The translations under genes and the position numbers were made by a program. Of a stretch of DNA of 64,000 nucleotides, positions 18,073-27,179 are shown piece by piece; the first letter of the stretch is position 1; every line of letters starts with the position of its first letter. The stretch comes from Vibrio sp. JC009 (GTDB taxonomy: Bacteria; Pseudomonadota; Gammaproteobacteria; Enterobacterales; Vibrionaceae), in the NCBI RefSeq assembly GCF_029016485.1, contig NZ_CP092107.1, positions 1,550,001-1,614,000 on the forward strand. The letters are read 5' to 3'. The notes beneath the pieces were generated by a model. That model saw only the letters and a list, made by a program, of their open reading frames with translations. It had not been told where the DNA came from and made no database searches.

Positions 18073-19062
18073 TTACTTCTTCAGGCCAACTTTCTTAGCT
18101 ACTGCGTCAAACTTCTGGTACTCAGATTCCCACTGCTGGTAGAAGCCTTCTGCTTCAAGGTAACCCGGACGGATGTTTACAAGGTTTAGCTCAGCAAAGT
18201 CTTTGTATTCCTGAGTGTTGTAAGCTGTCTTCATCTTGTCGATCAGGTACTTCTTAACTTCTGGTGGAGTACCGTTCTTAACAACGAAACCACGCCATGA
18301 ACCGATTGTTACGTCGTAGCCAAGTTCTTTCGTTGTTGGTACGTCTTTAAATACGTCAATCTTAGTGATGCGCTCTTCGTTAAGTACAACTACTGGCTTA
18401 ACCTTGCCGTCTTTGATGTAGTTAACCGCAGATACGATCTTGTCCAGATAGATATCAACTTCACCGCCAAGTACCGCAGCTTTAACTTCTGAACCAGACT
18501 TGTATGGGATGAACTTGATGTTTACACCAGTTTCTGCTGCCAGTGAGTTCAGAGTAAGGTCATCCAGACCACCCGGGCTCACGCCACCGAATGTAACAGG
18601 GTTGTTTTTACCGTATTCAACCAGCTCTTCGAATGAGTTGAACTTACTCTCGCCCGGTAGACAAAGGACGTAGATATCAGACTGGATACGTGCAAGAGGC
18701 TCAAAGTCACGCATGAACTTAACCGCGTCACTTACTTCAAGTGCGTCAGCGATAACCATTGAAGGTGTTACTTCCAGCAGTGTGTAGCCATCGTTTGGCT
18801 TCTGTGCCGCGTAAACCATGCCCACAAGACCACTACTACCTTTCTTGTTTACTGCCTGAATTGGCTGTGGCATATCGCTTGCCATAAGCTCAGCGAACTT
18901 ACGTGCGAACGTATCACTTGCACCGCCTTCACCGAAAGGAATGATCATTTCGATTGGTTTTTCAGGGTAAGCCGCAGTGTTTTGCGCCGCTTTGTTGTCT
19001 GGTCCACATCCTGCCAGTACAAGAGCTGCTGCAACGCTTGATAGGGCAATTACTTTCTTCAT
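18073..19062 (-). CDS. tctC: TctC/Bug-family solute-binding lipoprotein
   Basis: Periplasmic binding protein of the Bug (TctC) family, 329 residues. The signal has a lipobox (LVLAGC, Cys19), so it is lipid-anchored. Family features: YPEKPIEMIIPFGEGGASDTFAR at the start of the mature domain, and VTFGGVSPGGLDDLTLNSLA in the ligand-binding region. First gene of the tct operon. The divergent histidine kinase resembles CitA/DcuS and is a likely regulator, with an A/T-rich inverted repeat at 19270-19294 as candidate operator. Confidence 0.9.
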   Translation of the reverse strand: MKKVIALSSVAAALVLAGCGPDNKAAQNTAAYPEKPIEMIIPFGEGGASDTFARKFAELMASDMPQPIQAVNKKGSSGLVGMVYAAQKPNDGYTLLEVTPSMVIADALEVSDAVKFMRDFEPLARIQSDIYVLCLPGESKFNSFEELVEYGKNNPVTFGGVSPGGLDDLTLNSLAAETGVNIKFIPYKSGSEVKAAVLGGEVDIYLDKIVSAVNYIKDGKVKPVVVLNEERITKIDVFKDVPTTKELGYDVTIGSWRGFVVKNGTPPEVKKYLIDKMKTAYNTQEYKDFAELNLVNIRPGYLEAEGFYQQWESEYQKFDAVAKKVGLKK

Positions 19063-19269
19063 ATCGTTACATCCTCAAATTAACTTTTTAGAATTCGACT
19101 CAATCAATTCTGAATCTGAGGGTAATAATATTTATAACTGCCGGTCTGTAGTGTGATGACATCGAATTTAGAATCGAGACACAATAGACACTATGGTTTT
19201 AATGGATTTAAATGGGGCGGAAGTGGATTGACTTTGCTTAACATCTTGTTATTCAAGGGTTTAGTGTCT

Positions 19270-19294
19270 AAATTTAAATGCGTTATTTAAATTT
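19270..19294. promoter_or_regulatory. A/T-rich inverted repeat between tctC and kinase
   Basis: AAATTTAAAT-GCGTT-ATTTAAATTT is a perfect 25-bp inverted repeat in the 318-bp divergent region between tctC and the sensor kinase. CitB/DpiA-type regulators bind A/T-rich sites, so it is a plausible operator. Nothing else distinctive was seen in this region. Confidence 0.5.
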
Positions 19295-19380
19295 CAATGC
19301 ATATTTTAACTCAGGAAAAATTAGGATAAGCTTATTTTGTTTTCCGGGGAAAATGATATTCAGATTTCCCGGTTATTGAA

Positions 19381-20997
19381 TTGAGTAATAGTCAGGCGGG
19401 AAGTGTTTTGAAGCAAATTTCTTTTTTCCATCGTATTTTCATTGTGATGTCCACGGTGACGCTATTTATCGTTTTCGCCTTTGAATATCTGCTTTATGAG
19501 AACATCAACTCCGTGCGGGTGGAGAGTATGGAGAGCCTGGCTTTAACTCAGTCCCGCCTGATTGCATCAAACCGGAACCTGCAATATGCCCTGAGCGAAG
19601 AAGATGGTGCAGGTATTAAGCGGTTAATGAAGAACTACAATATTCCGCCAAATATTGATTATGTTTCGGTTTCAACCCCTGAAATGGTTCGTCTGTATCA
19701 CAGTGAGGGGCGGGGCATAGGTAAAAAACTGGTTGAAGCCGATATTGAAAGCATCGGAGCCGGCAATGATGTGACTTCCATTAGTACCGGTATTGAAGGC
19801 AAGCTACTGATCAAAGCCCGCGTTCCTGTGTATTACAACAATGAGTTTGTGGGGATTATTTCAACCGGCCTTAATTATGATGAAGTGCTGAGTAAGGTCT
19901 CAGACCGCTTTCATCTGACGCTCTTACTCTCTTTTGCAATATTGTTTGGTCTGTTTTTCTTCAACCAGAGCTTTACCGGCTATATCCGCAGAAAGATGCA
20001 GGGACAGTCGCCACAACAGATTGAAATGGCGCTGAAGTTACGTCAGGGTATTCTGAACTCTGTGTACGAGGGCGTTATTGCCGTAGACAGTAAGAATGAG
20101 ATTATGGTGATCAACGACTCCGCCCTGAAAGCTCTGCATTTTGCCGATGAGCGGGAGCAGGTGCATGGTTCTCATATTGCGGACTATCTCTATCCCACAG
20201 ATTTCTTTGAGTCAGCCAACGATAAAGAAGTGACCGACCAGCTTGTGACCTGTAACGGTGAAACCCTGCTGGCAAACCGTTCTTTTATGCTTGATGACCG
20301 GGGAAATAAAACCGGAGCTGTGATCAGCTTCCGTATCCGCCGTGAGAAAGAAGAGCTTGAACAAACCATTAATGCGGTGATTCAGGATAAAGAAAACCTT
20401 CGTGCCATTATTCATGAATTCAACAACCAGATGGCGATTATCTACGGTCTTTTGCAGATGGAGCGTTATGAAAAGGCCATGGACTTTATTCAGTCGGAGC
20501 ATAAAAGTAAGCAGAGTGATATCTATACGGTATCCAAAGCCTTTAATATCCCGACTCTGGTTGCTCTGGTGCTGAGTAAGATCTCCCGGGCGAAAGAGTT
20601 GGGTGTGATACTTGAAATTGATCCCATGAGCAGTATCCAGAATGATCAGTTGCCAATAACTGAAAACAAGCTGACCTGTATTGTGGGCAACCTTATTAAC
20701 AATGCGTTTGAGGCAATAGTCCGCTCTGACAGTAACGAGCGCAGAGTGCGTCTGCACATTCATCAGGGCAAGGATCTGATTATTGAAGTAGAAGACAGCG
20801 GTGACGGGATTAAAGATGCGGATGTGGATAAGATCTTTAAGCGCGGCTATACCAATAAAAGCGAACCTAATCATGGGGTAGGGCTGAGTCTGATTGATAC
20901 TATAGTGACTCAGGCTGGCGGGACTATTATTGTAGAAGAGTCTGAGCTGGGCGGGGCTCTGTTCAATATTTATATACCAGACTCAGGTGCAATTTAG
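19381..20997 (+). CDS. CitA/DcuS-type sensor histidine kinase
   Basis: Membrane sensor kinase of about 538 residues. A membrane segment (about 18-37), a periplasmic sensor domain with a PASTA/Cache-like fold (about 40-175) and a second membrane segment (about 180-198) are followed by a PAS domain (about 225-325). The kinase core has the CitA-type H-box AIIHEFNNQMAII, the N-box GNLINNAFEAI, then EDSGDGI and HGVGLSLI. This family senses citrate or C4-dicarboxylates. No ATG is available: the frame opens with TTG at 19381, and a TTG at 19408 preceded by GGCGGGAAG is an alternative. No response regulator lies nearby; the next gene is a diguanylate cyclase. Confidence 0.85.
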   Translation: MSNSQAGSVLKQISFFHRIFIVMSTVTLFIVFAFEYLLYENINSVRVESMESLALTQSRLIASNRNLQYALSEEDGAGIKRLMKNYNIPPNIDYVSVSTPEMVRLYHSEGRGIGKKLVEADIESIGAGNDVTSISTGIEGKLLIKARVPVYYNNEFVGIISTGLNYDEVLSKVSDRFHLTLLLSFAILFGLFFFNQSFTGYIRRKMQGQSPQQIEMALKLRQGILNSVYEGVIAVDSKNEIMVINDSALKALHFADEREQVHGSHIADYLYPTDFFESANDKEVTDQLVTCNGETLLANRSFMLDDRGNKTGAVISFRIRREKEELEQTINAVIQDKENLRAIIHEFNNQMAIIYGLLQMERYEKAMDFIQSEHKSKQSDIYTVSKAFNIPTLVALVLSKISRAKELGVILEIDPMSSIQNDQLPITENKLTCIVGNLINNAFEAIVRSDSNERRVRLHIHQGKDLIIEVEDSGDGIKDADVDKIFKRGYTNKSEPNHGVGLSLIDTIVTQAGGTIIVEESELGGALFNIYIPDSGAI

Positions 20998-21066
20998 TAA
21001 ACTGATAAGGTACTGCTCAGAAGTTATTCTGAGCTTATTATTAGGATTAGCAGCGTTTTACCTTGG

Positions 21067-22521
21067 ATGGCAATTAAAACAGGAAGTTTAGACCGGCTGG
21101 ATGGGAGTGACTCCCTCAGTCTGAGCAATGATATTCTGGCGGCAGTTCTGAAAAGTGCACAGGATCTTGTGACCGGGAAGGGCTGGCTGGAAAGCATTAA
21201 TAGTCTGCTGGAAGAAGTGGGCAAAGCAACAAAAGTCAGCAGAGTGTGGGTTTTTCAGACACTGGAGCTGACCGATGACTATATCCTTCAGGATTATGTT
21301 TTCGAGTGGGCGGCGGAAGAGAAGTACGTACAGATTGGCCTGCCACAGCTTAATTATTTTAAATCCAGCCTTGATGAACCGGAATATGCGGCGGTGATAG
21401 AAAGCCGCAAAAGGGGCGAATACCAGCATATGGTGATTAGCCAGCTTCCTGAGTGCTGGTTAAAAACCTTTCTTGCTGATCAGAAAATCTTATCTATGCT
21501 GACCATCCCTATTATTGTTGAAAACAAATGGTGGGGCATTCTTGGTCTGGATGATTGCGAACGCGAATACGAATGGTCCGCCAGAGAGATTACCTTGCTG
21601 AGAACGGCAAGCTATTTTATCTCCAGCGCAGTTACCCGTGATTCGCTAAATGCCAAAAGCAACCAGTTAGAGATCCTGAAAGAGAACAGAGCCTGCAGCA
21701 GTTGGGAGCTGGATATCCGCAGGGGACACCTTTGGTGCACATCTGAGATACTGACCGGGGTATCAGAAACAACCCGCACATTTCACTTTACTTTGCGTGA
21801 GTGGCTAAGAAGAATCCATCCAGATCACAGGAAAGCGTTCCTGCGTAGCGCGCGTCTTTTTGTCCGTGGCCGGAATAAAAAGTTCCGCGGTGATCTGAAA
21901 GTCATCAGAAATGATGGTGGCTATAGCTGGGTAGAAATTTCTGCCAATAATATTCAGAAAGACAGTGTAGTCGCCGGCATTTTCTGGGATATCACTGAAC
22001 GCAAAGAGGAAGAAGAGCATTTACTTCATCAGGCAACAACGGATGCGTTAACCGGAATAATTAACCGCAGGAAACTTAAGTCTCTGTTTGCTGACCATAT
22101 TGCCCGATATGAGCAAACCAAAGAGGTGTTCTCGCTGGCGATGCTGGATTTAGACCACTTTAAAAACATCAATGATACCTATGGTCACGCAGTGGGCGAC
22201 AAGGCGCTGATTCATTTTGTGAACTTATGTGAGAGTTCACTGCGTAAAGGGGATTATCTGGCCCGGATTGGTGGTGAAGAGTTTGCTATTCTGCTTTCCA
22301 ATACTGAGTATGAAAATGCCCATTCTATCTGCACCCGGATCTGCAAGCTGGTCCGGGAAGTGCCATTTATTGATAACGGTAAATCGATTGGATTTTCCGT
22401 TTCAATCGGGTGTACGACCCTGAGTGAGGATGCCAAAGAGTTTGAAAAGCTTCTTGAAATGGCAGACCGTGCGCTCTATCAGGCAAAACAGAGCGGAAGA
22501 AACCGGGTGGTTATGGGTTAG
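21067..22521 (+). CDS. GAF-PAS-GGDEF diguanylate cyclase
   Basis: Cytosolic diguanylate cyclase of about 484 residues. The N-terminal region (about 20-195) is a GAF-like domain (WWGILGLDDCERE). A PAS domain follows (about 205-320, ending DITERKEEEEHL). The GGDEF domain (about 325-484) has TDALTGIINRRKL, LDHFKNINDTYGH and an intact active-site motif RIGGEEF. An inhibitory I-site RKGD sits five residues before the motif, so product feedback by c-di-GMP is likely. It follows the sensor kinase by 70 bp in the same direction and may be co-transcribed, which would tie citrate sensing to c-di-GMP. Confidence 0.88.
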   Translation: MAIKTGSLDRLDGSDSLSLSNDILAAVLKSAQDLVTGKGWLESINSLLEEVGKATKVSRVWVFQTLELTDDYILQDYVFEWAAEEKYVQIGLPQLNYFKSSLDEPEYAAVIESRKRGEYQHMVISQLPECWLKTFLADQKILSMLTIPIIVENKWWGILGLDDCEREYEWSAREITLLRTASYFISSAVTRDSLNAKSNQLEILKENRACSSWELDIRRGHLWCTSEILTGVSETTRTFHFTLREWLRRIHPDHRKAFLRSARLFVRGRNKKFRGDLKVIRNDGGYSWVEISANNIQKDSVVAGIFWDITERKEEEEHLLHQATTDALTGIINRRKLKSLFADHIARYEQTKEVFSLAMLDLDHFKNINDTYGHAVGDKALIHFVNLCESSLRKGDYLARIGGEEFAILLSNTEYENAHSICTRICKLVREVPFIDNGKSIGFSVSIGCTTLSEDAKEFEKLLEMADRALYQAKQSGRNRVVMG

Positions 22522-22991
22522 TGTTTTTTGGCTTTCGGTTTACCTGCGGCAGGCGCATGCATCTCTATCTGGCGGCTGATAAAGTCACCTAACTGCAGTT
22601 TAGTCAGCGCTTCTTCCTGCTCGATACCACTCACCTTGGCTATGTATTTTTCAGTGTTTCCGACGATAAGCGGCTCATAGAGGTATATATCGAAGTCATA
22701 GCAGTAAAACTGGTGTGCTTTCAGCTCAAGCGCTCTCTCTTTTCCCTGGATGGATAGCCTGACTTCATTGTTATATTTGTCAACAATGTAAATGTCGTGA
22801 ATGTCTTCCTTGCTCTGTTTGAAAGCAACTCTGTTCACACATCCATATAACGACTGAGTACTGTACCTGGATTTATAATGCTGTACCCACCCATCAATCG
22901 CGGATGAGAGTAGCAGAAGCAGAATAGTACAGTATGCAAATATCAGTGGTTTTGGAGAATTTTGAATTACATCAGTAATATAGCCCTTCAA
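22518..22991 (-). CDS. uncharacterised single-pass membrane protein
   Basis: A 157-residue protein with one N-terminal membrane segment (about 16-33) and a soluble domain with beta-strand character (YIVDKYNNEVRLSI, DFDIYLYEPLIVG). The tail is basic and Ala/Pro-rich (PAAGKPKAKKH). No known family recognised. Its stop codon overlaps the stop of the convergent diguanylate cyclase by four bases. Confidence 0.5.
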   Translation of the reverse strand: MKGYITDVIQNSPKPLIFAYCTILLLLLSSAIDGWVQHYKSRYSTQSLYGCVNRVAFKQSKEDIHDIYIVDKYNNEVRLSIQGKERALELKAHQFYCYDFDIYLYEPLIVGNTEKYIAKVSGIEQEEALTKLQLGDFISRQIEMHAPAAGKPKAKKH

Positions 22992-23305
22992 CCGAATTTA
23001 CCTTTAAATAGCCAACCATTTGTTGTTTTTTGCGTTAATTATATTTATGCCATGTTAAGCATATCAGGTTTATCCGGGTTGATGTCGGAGATAGAGCATT
23101 AACTCAAAATTGATACTTTTTTCACCAGTTACATTGGGTGACTTATTTTGATTCTCACTCCTGTTCTCATTAATGCTCGCCAACAGATTAAATTCATAAA
23201 ACCCATACTGTTTTTTTTCATGCCCGGTCATACGGTTATGAATCACGTTCCTTTGCTAACAAAACAATAAAAATACAGGCATTAATCCAGACAGGAACAT
23301 TGAGC
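22992..23305. other. acnB upstream region
   Basis: 314 bp between divergent genes. It must hold the acnB promoter, but I see no clear operator, hairpin or small gene. AGGAA lies ten bases before the acnB ATG. Confidence 0.4.
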
Positions 23306-25885
23306 ATGAAATCTATTTACCAACAATATCTGAAAAAGTGTGAAGAGCGCGCTGCACAAGGTGTCGCAAAGCCTTCTCTTACCGCTGAAGAAGTGACAGC
23401 CTTCTTTGCTTTGCTGGAAAACGAATCTGACCAGAGTGTTATTGATGCCGTTGTTGAGCTTCTTACCTATCAGACTCCGGCTGGCGTGGATGACGCTGCA
23501 AAAGTAAAAGCGGATAAGCTTTTTGACATAGCTCAGAATACGCTTTCTGTTAACGGAATTACGCCACTTGACGCCACTAAAATGCTTGGCAGCATGGTAG
23601 GTGGTTACTGTGTAGATAAGCTGATTGCTCTGCTGGACGATGCCGTTCTTGGCTGGGTTGCCGCAGATGAACTGAAAAGCATGATTCTGGTTTATGAAAA
23701 AGCCGATGAAGTGGTAGAAAAGTCCAAAGAGAATATCAATGCGAAGAAAGTCGTTGATAGCTGGGCGAGCGAAGAGTGGTTTGCAGGCAGCGACCCGGTT
23801 GCAGAGCGCCTGACGATGACGGTATTTAAGGTAACAGGTGAAAGTACAACGGATGACTTCTCTCCGGCTCCTGATGCCTGGTCCCGCCCGGATATTCCAC
23901 TGCACGCAAGAAGCATGTATAAGAACCCGCGTGACGGTGTACATCCGGATGAAGAGGGTGTTACCGGTCCGGTTAAGCAAATTGATGAACTAAAAGCAAA
24001 AGGTCTGCCTATCTGTTTTGTTGGTGACGTTGTAGGGACAGGCTCCTCACGTAAGTCTGCAGCAAACTCGCTGATCTGGTATATCGGTCAGGATATTCCG
24101 TTTGTTCCAAACAAGCGTGCCGGCGGTGTTGTACTTGGCGGTAAGATTGCGCCTATCTTCTTTAACACACTGGAAGACTCAGGTGCGCTTGCCATTGAAG
24201 TGGATGTCTCTCTGCTTGAAACCGGTGATGTGATTGATATCTACCCGTATGAAGGTGTGATCCGCCGTAACGGCAGTGATGAAGCTCTGGCAGCATTTAG
24301 CCTGAAGCATGACTCTATCCTTGATCAGGTTCGTGCTGGTGGCCGTATCCCTTATCTGATTGGTAAGTCTCTGACTAAGCGTGTACGCGCTGCACTGAAC
24401 ATGCCTGAGCAGGAGTCAAACCAGGAAGTGGCAGAAGGGCCGTTTACGCTGGCTCAGAAAATGGTGGGTAAAGCCTGTGGCGTTGAAGGTATCAAGCCAG
24501 GCACTTTCTGCACCCCAAAAGTAACCACGGTTGGTTCTCAGGATACAACCGGTGGCATGACGCGTGATGAGATTAAAGACCTGGCGTGTACCAAGTTCAG
24601 CGCTGATCTGGTGATGCAGTCTTTCTGTCACACTTCTGCATACCCGCGTGTTATCGACAGCAAGCTGCATGCAACACTACCTGGCTTCTTCCATACCCGT
24701 GGCGGTATTGCACTTCGTCCGGGTGACGGTGTTATCCACTCATGGCTGAACCGTATGCTGGTTCCGGATACCCTTGGTACAGGTGGTGACAGTCATACCC
24801 GTTTCCCTGTAGGTATCTCATTCCCTGCAGGCTCTGGCCTTGTGGCTTACGCAGCAACAACGGGCACAATGCCAATCGATATGCCGGAATCTGTTCTGGT
24901 TAAGTTCAGCGGTGAAATGCAACCGGGTATCACTCTGCGTGATTTGGTACATGCCATCCCTTATTTTGCTAAGCAGCAGGGACTACTGACTCTGGAAAAA
25001 GCCAACAAAGTGAATGTGTTCTCCGGTCGTATTCTGGAAATCCAGGGCCTTGAGCACCTGACTACTGATGAAGCATTTGAACTAACTGATGCAACGGCTG
25101 AACGCTCTGCTGCTGCAACTACAGTTGCTCTTTCAGAAGAGAAGGTTATTGAGAACATGCAGTCTAACGTGACGCTGCTGAACTGGATGATTGAAAATGG
25201 TTATGGTGATCGCAACGCGCTTCAGAATCGTGTCGATGCAATCCAGACCTGGCTTTCTAATCCTGAGCTTCTTAAAGCGGACGAAGATGCTGAATATGCC
25301 GCAGTTATCGAAATCGACCTTAACGAAATTAAAGAGCCGATTCTTTGCTGCCCGAATGACCCTGATGATGCGCGCCTGCTGTCTGAAGTTACCGGAACTG
25401 AGATTGATGAAGTCTTTGTTGGCTCATGTATGACTCACGTTGGCCACTTCCGTGCAACTGCTAAGCTGCTCGCCGATCAGAACCAGATTGCAAAATCTAA
25501 ACTGTGGCTGGCTCCGCCAACTAAGATGGATGATACTAAACTGCGTCAGGAAGGCTGCTTCAACACTTACGTTCGCTTTGGCGCTCGTGTAGAAGAGCCG
25601 GGATGTTCGCTATGTATGGGTAACCAGGCTCGCGCAGCAGAAGGTACAACAGTTGTTTCAACCTCTACGCGTAACTTCCCGAACCGTGTTGGTACAAATA
25701 CTCAGGTATTCCTGGCTTCAGCTGAACTGGCAACGATTGCTGCTATCGCAGGTAAGCTGCCTACAGCAGAAGAGTATCAGTCTGCGGTTGCTGTGCTTGA
25801 AGAAGGCAAAGAGCGTATCTATAACTTCCTGGCCTTTGACAAGGATCCTATCTATAACAAAGAGCTTAATTTGCTCGCAGGTTAA
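23306..25885 (+). CDS. acnB: aconitate hydratase B
   Basis: Main TCA-cycle aconitase, interconverting citrate and isocitrate with a [4Fe-4S] cluster; about 859 residues, normal for AcnB. The N-terminal HEAT-like domain (about 1-160) begins MKSIYQQYLKKCEERAAQG. The swivel domain comes next (about 160-375), the AcnB order. The cluster-binding cysteines are in the C-terminal half: GSCMTHVGHFRA and the CSLCMGNQAR pair. ATG at 23306 has AGGAA upstream; an in-frame TTG six bases earlier is less likely. As an iron-sulfur enzyme it also serves as an iron-responsive RNA-binding protein in E. coli. A strong terminator follows. Confidence 0.96.
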   Translation: MKSIYQQYLKKCEERAAQGVAKPSLTAEEVTAFFALLENESDQSVIDAVVELLTYQTPAGVDDAAKVKADKLFDIAQNTLSVNGITPLDATKMLGSMVGGYCVDKLIALLDDAVLGWVAADELKSMILVYEKADEVVEKSKENINAKKVVDSWASEEWFAGSDPVAERLTMTVFKVTGESTTDDFSPAPDAWSRPDIPLHARSMYKNPRDGVHPDEEGVTGPVKQIDELKAKGLPICFVGDVVGTGSSRKSAANSLIWYIGQDIPFVPNKRAGGVVLGGKIAPIFFNTLEDSGALAIEVDVSLLETGDVIDIYPYEGVIRRNGSDEALAAFSLKHDSILDQVRAGGRIPYLIGKSLTKRVRAALNMPEQESNQEVAEGPFTLAQKMVGKACGVEGIKPGTFCTPKVTTVGSQDTTGGMTRDEIKDLACTKFSADLVMQSFCHTSAYPRVIDSKLHATLPGFFHTRGGIALRPGDGVIHSWLNRMLVPDTLGTGGDSHTRFPVGISFPAGSGLVAYAATTGTMPIDMPESVLVKFSGEMQPGITLRDLVHAIPYFAKQQGLLTLEKANKVNVFSGRILEIQGLEHLTTDEAFELTDATAERSAAATTVALSEEKVIENMQSNVTLLNWMIENGYGDRNALQNRVDAIQTWLSNPELLKADEDAEYAAVIEIDLNEIKEPILCCPNDPDDARLLSEVTGTEIDEVFVGSCMTHVGHFRATAKLLADQNQIAKSKLWLAPPTKMDDTKLRQEGCFNTYVRFGARVEEPGCSLCMGNQARAAEGTTVVSTSTRNFPNRVGTNTQVFLASAELATIAAIAGKLPTAEEYQSAVAVLEEGKERIYNFLAFDKDPIYNKELNLLAG

Positions 25886-25908
25886 TTATTAGTTTCCGTT
25901 CTACTCAA

Positions 25909-25939
25909 ATGCCAGTCAGCTTCTGACTGGCATTTTTTT
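25909..25939 (+). terminator. acnB terminator
   Basis: ATGCCAGTCAG (25909-25919) pairs perfectly with CTGACTGGCAT (25923-25933), followed by a T-run. Confidence 0.9.
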
Positions 25940-25972
25940 AATGGTATTGAGTACTATTTCATCAGTTTTGCG

Positions 25973-26017
25973 TGATCTCGATCATTAAAGATAATTGCAA
26001 TAATAATTATTATCATT
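25973..26017 (+). promoter_or_regulatory. FNR-like plus Fur promoter of methyltransferase operon
   Basis: TGAT-CTCG-ATCA (25973-25984) is the core of an FNR/CRP-type palindrome. A -10-like TATTAT (26008-26013) lies 29.5 bp from its centre, the class II distance. A Fur box covers the -10: 25999-26017 matches the 19-bp AATGATAATGATTATCATT consensus at 17 positions. The outer bases of the FNR core differ from TTGAT/ATCAA, so CRP is also possible. Confidence 0.65.
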
Positions 26018-26049
26018 ACCTCTAATGTCAGGAAAGGTGTTAGTTGGCT

Positions 26050-26883
26050 ATGAATAATAAGTTAGATAGTTACGGGCTGGACGATAAGGTTGCTCAAACT
26101 CTGCTCATTCCCTTATATATGAAGTCAAGGGAGGCACAAAATCCGGATGCAATCATTCATGATCCAATTGCCTGTAAATTAATGGAAGAGCTGGGTTGTG
26201 ATTTTTCTTTCTTCAACAAGGCGGTAAAAAGCTGCATTGGCTGTGCTCTCAGAGCTCGATATTTTGATGATAAGGTGATTCATTTTGTCACTAAACATCC
26301 GAATTCGGTTGTCGTTAATATTGGCTGCGGACTAGATGCAAGATATGAAAGGGTGCGGGATTCTATTTGCTCGGACGCCGTTTTTTATCATCTGGACTTG
26401 CCGGAAGTGATTGAATTCAGAGAACAGCTGATCCCCAAAACAGAACAGGATACAAGCATTAAGGCCTCTTTGTTCGAAACTGAGTGGATGGACTCGCTTG
26501 CAAAGAAGCATCAAGGTGCAGCCTTTCTTTTTCTGGTTGAAGGGGTGTTTATGTATTTTGACAATCAGCAGGTTAAAGATGTTTTTAATCTTCTTGCTGA
26601 ACGTTTTGAAAACAGTGAAATCATTTTTGACGCAACCAGCAAGTGGATGAGTGATAACTCTCATCGTCATGACACTGTCAGGTATACAGGTGCCAGATTC
26701 AAATTGGCTCTGGATGACAGCAGAGAAGTTGAGTCATGGCATTCAAAACTTAGAGTTCTGTCCACGACTTATTATTCAGACTTTGATGAATGGAAGCGGG
26801 CTGGAGCAGTAAACTACTACATGATGAAACTGCTTCCAAAATTCAGAAAAGCCAGCTATCTGGTGCACTGCGCCGTCAGCTAA
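26050..26883 (+). CDS. SAM-dependent methyltransferase, LCM/TcmP-like
   Basis: Class I methyltransferase of about 277 residues related to leucine carboxyl methyltransferase (PPM1) and TcmP-type O-methyltransferases. The SAM motif is VVNIGCGLDARYERV (about 88-102); the acidic motif HLDLPEVIEFREQ follows, then FLVEGVFMYFD. Bacterial members modify small molecules or proteins of mostly unknown identity. The ATG at 26050 follows AGGAAAGGTG at 12 bases; a TTG six bases upstream has better spacing and could be used. The Fur box upstream implies expression under iron limitation. Pseudogene debris separates it from the P-type ATPase. Its link to metal transport is unexplained. Confidence 0.8.
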   Translation: MNNKLDSYGLDDKVAQTLLIPLYMKSREAQNPDAIIHDPIACKLMEELGCDFSFFNKAVKSCIGCALRARYFDDKVIHFVTKHPNSVVVNIGCGLDARYERVRDSICSDAVFYHLDLPEVIEFREQLIPKTEQDTSIKASLFETEWMDSLAKKHQGAAFLFLVEGVFMYFDNQQVKDVFNLLAERFENSEIIFDATSKWMSDNSHRHDTVRYTGARFKLALDDSREVESWHSKLRVLSTTYYSDFDEWKRAGAVNYYMMKLLPKFRKASYLVHCAVS

Positions 26884-26884
26884 C

Positions 26885-27153
26885 TCTTTCTCTCAGGGAG
26901 CTGATGCTGCTATTGAAAGAATGGGCAAAATTTTAGATAAGCAGAATGAAGCAGCCGGTCTGATAGCTAAACCAACGAAGGCATTGGAAAAAGCTCAGGC
27001 ATTAGTTAAAAAAGAACCCGGATTTGATGAAAGTTCCGGCGATTCGTGACTATGCGATTTATACTTTACCTATGAGTATTGGCTCTAGTGTTATTGACTA
27101 TCCGGATCTTCTTATGACCTGGACAAAAGCCCTGGGTACAAAGATGGGCTGAT
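26885..27153 (+). pseudogene. frameshifted gene remnant
   Basis: Directly after the methyltransferase, one frame (from 26885) encodes a helical stretch including GADAAIERMGKIL and EKAQALVKKEPGFDES, ending at a stop near 27049. The next frame continues naturally with VPAIRDYAIYTLPM to a stop at 27153. A one-base shift near 27030 would join them into about 85 codons. There is no start codon or ribosome site, so it looks like the 3' part of a lost gene. I do not recognise the family. Confidence 0.5.
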
Positions 27154-27179
27154 TATTATTAAATGGAAACAATGTCTAA

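Noticed and set aside
20212..20874. 220-codon open frame antisense to the sensor kinase
   Set aside because: The plus strand encodes the kinase core motifs; the antisense reading has no recognisable features.
23282..23980. 232-codon open frame antisense to acnB
   Set aside because: It is the shadow of a strongly conserved gene, has no ribosome site and has composition unlike a real protein.
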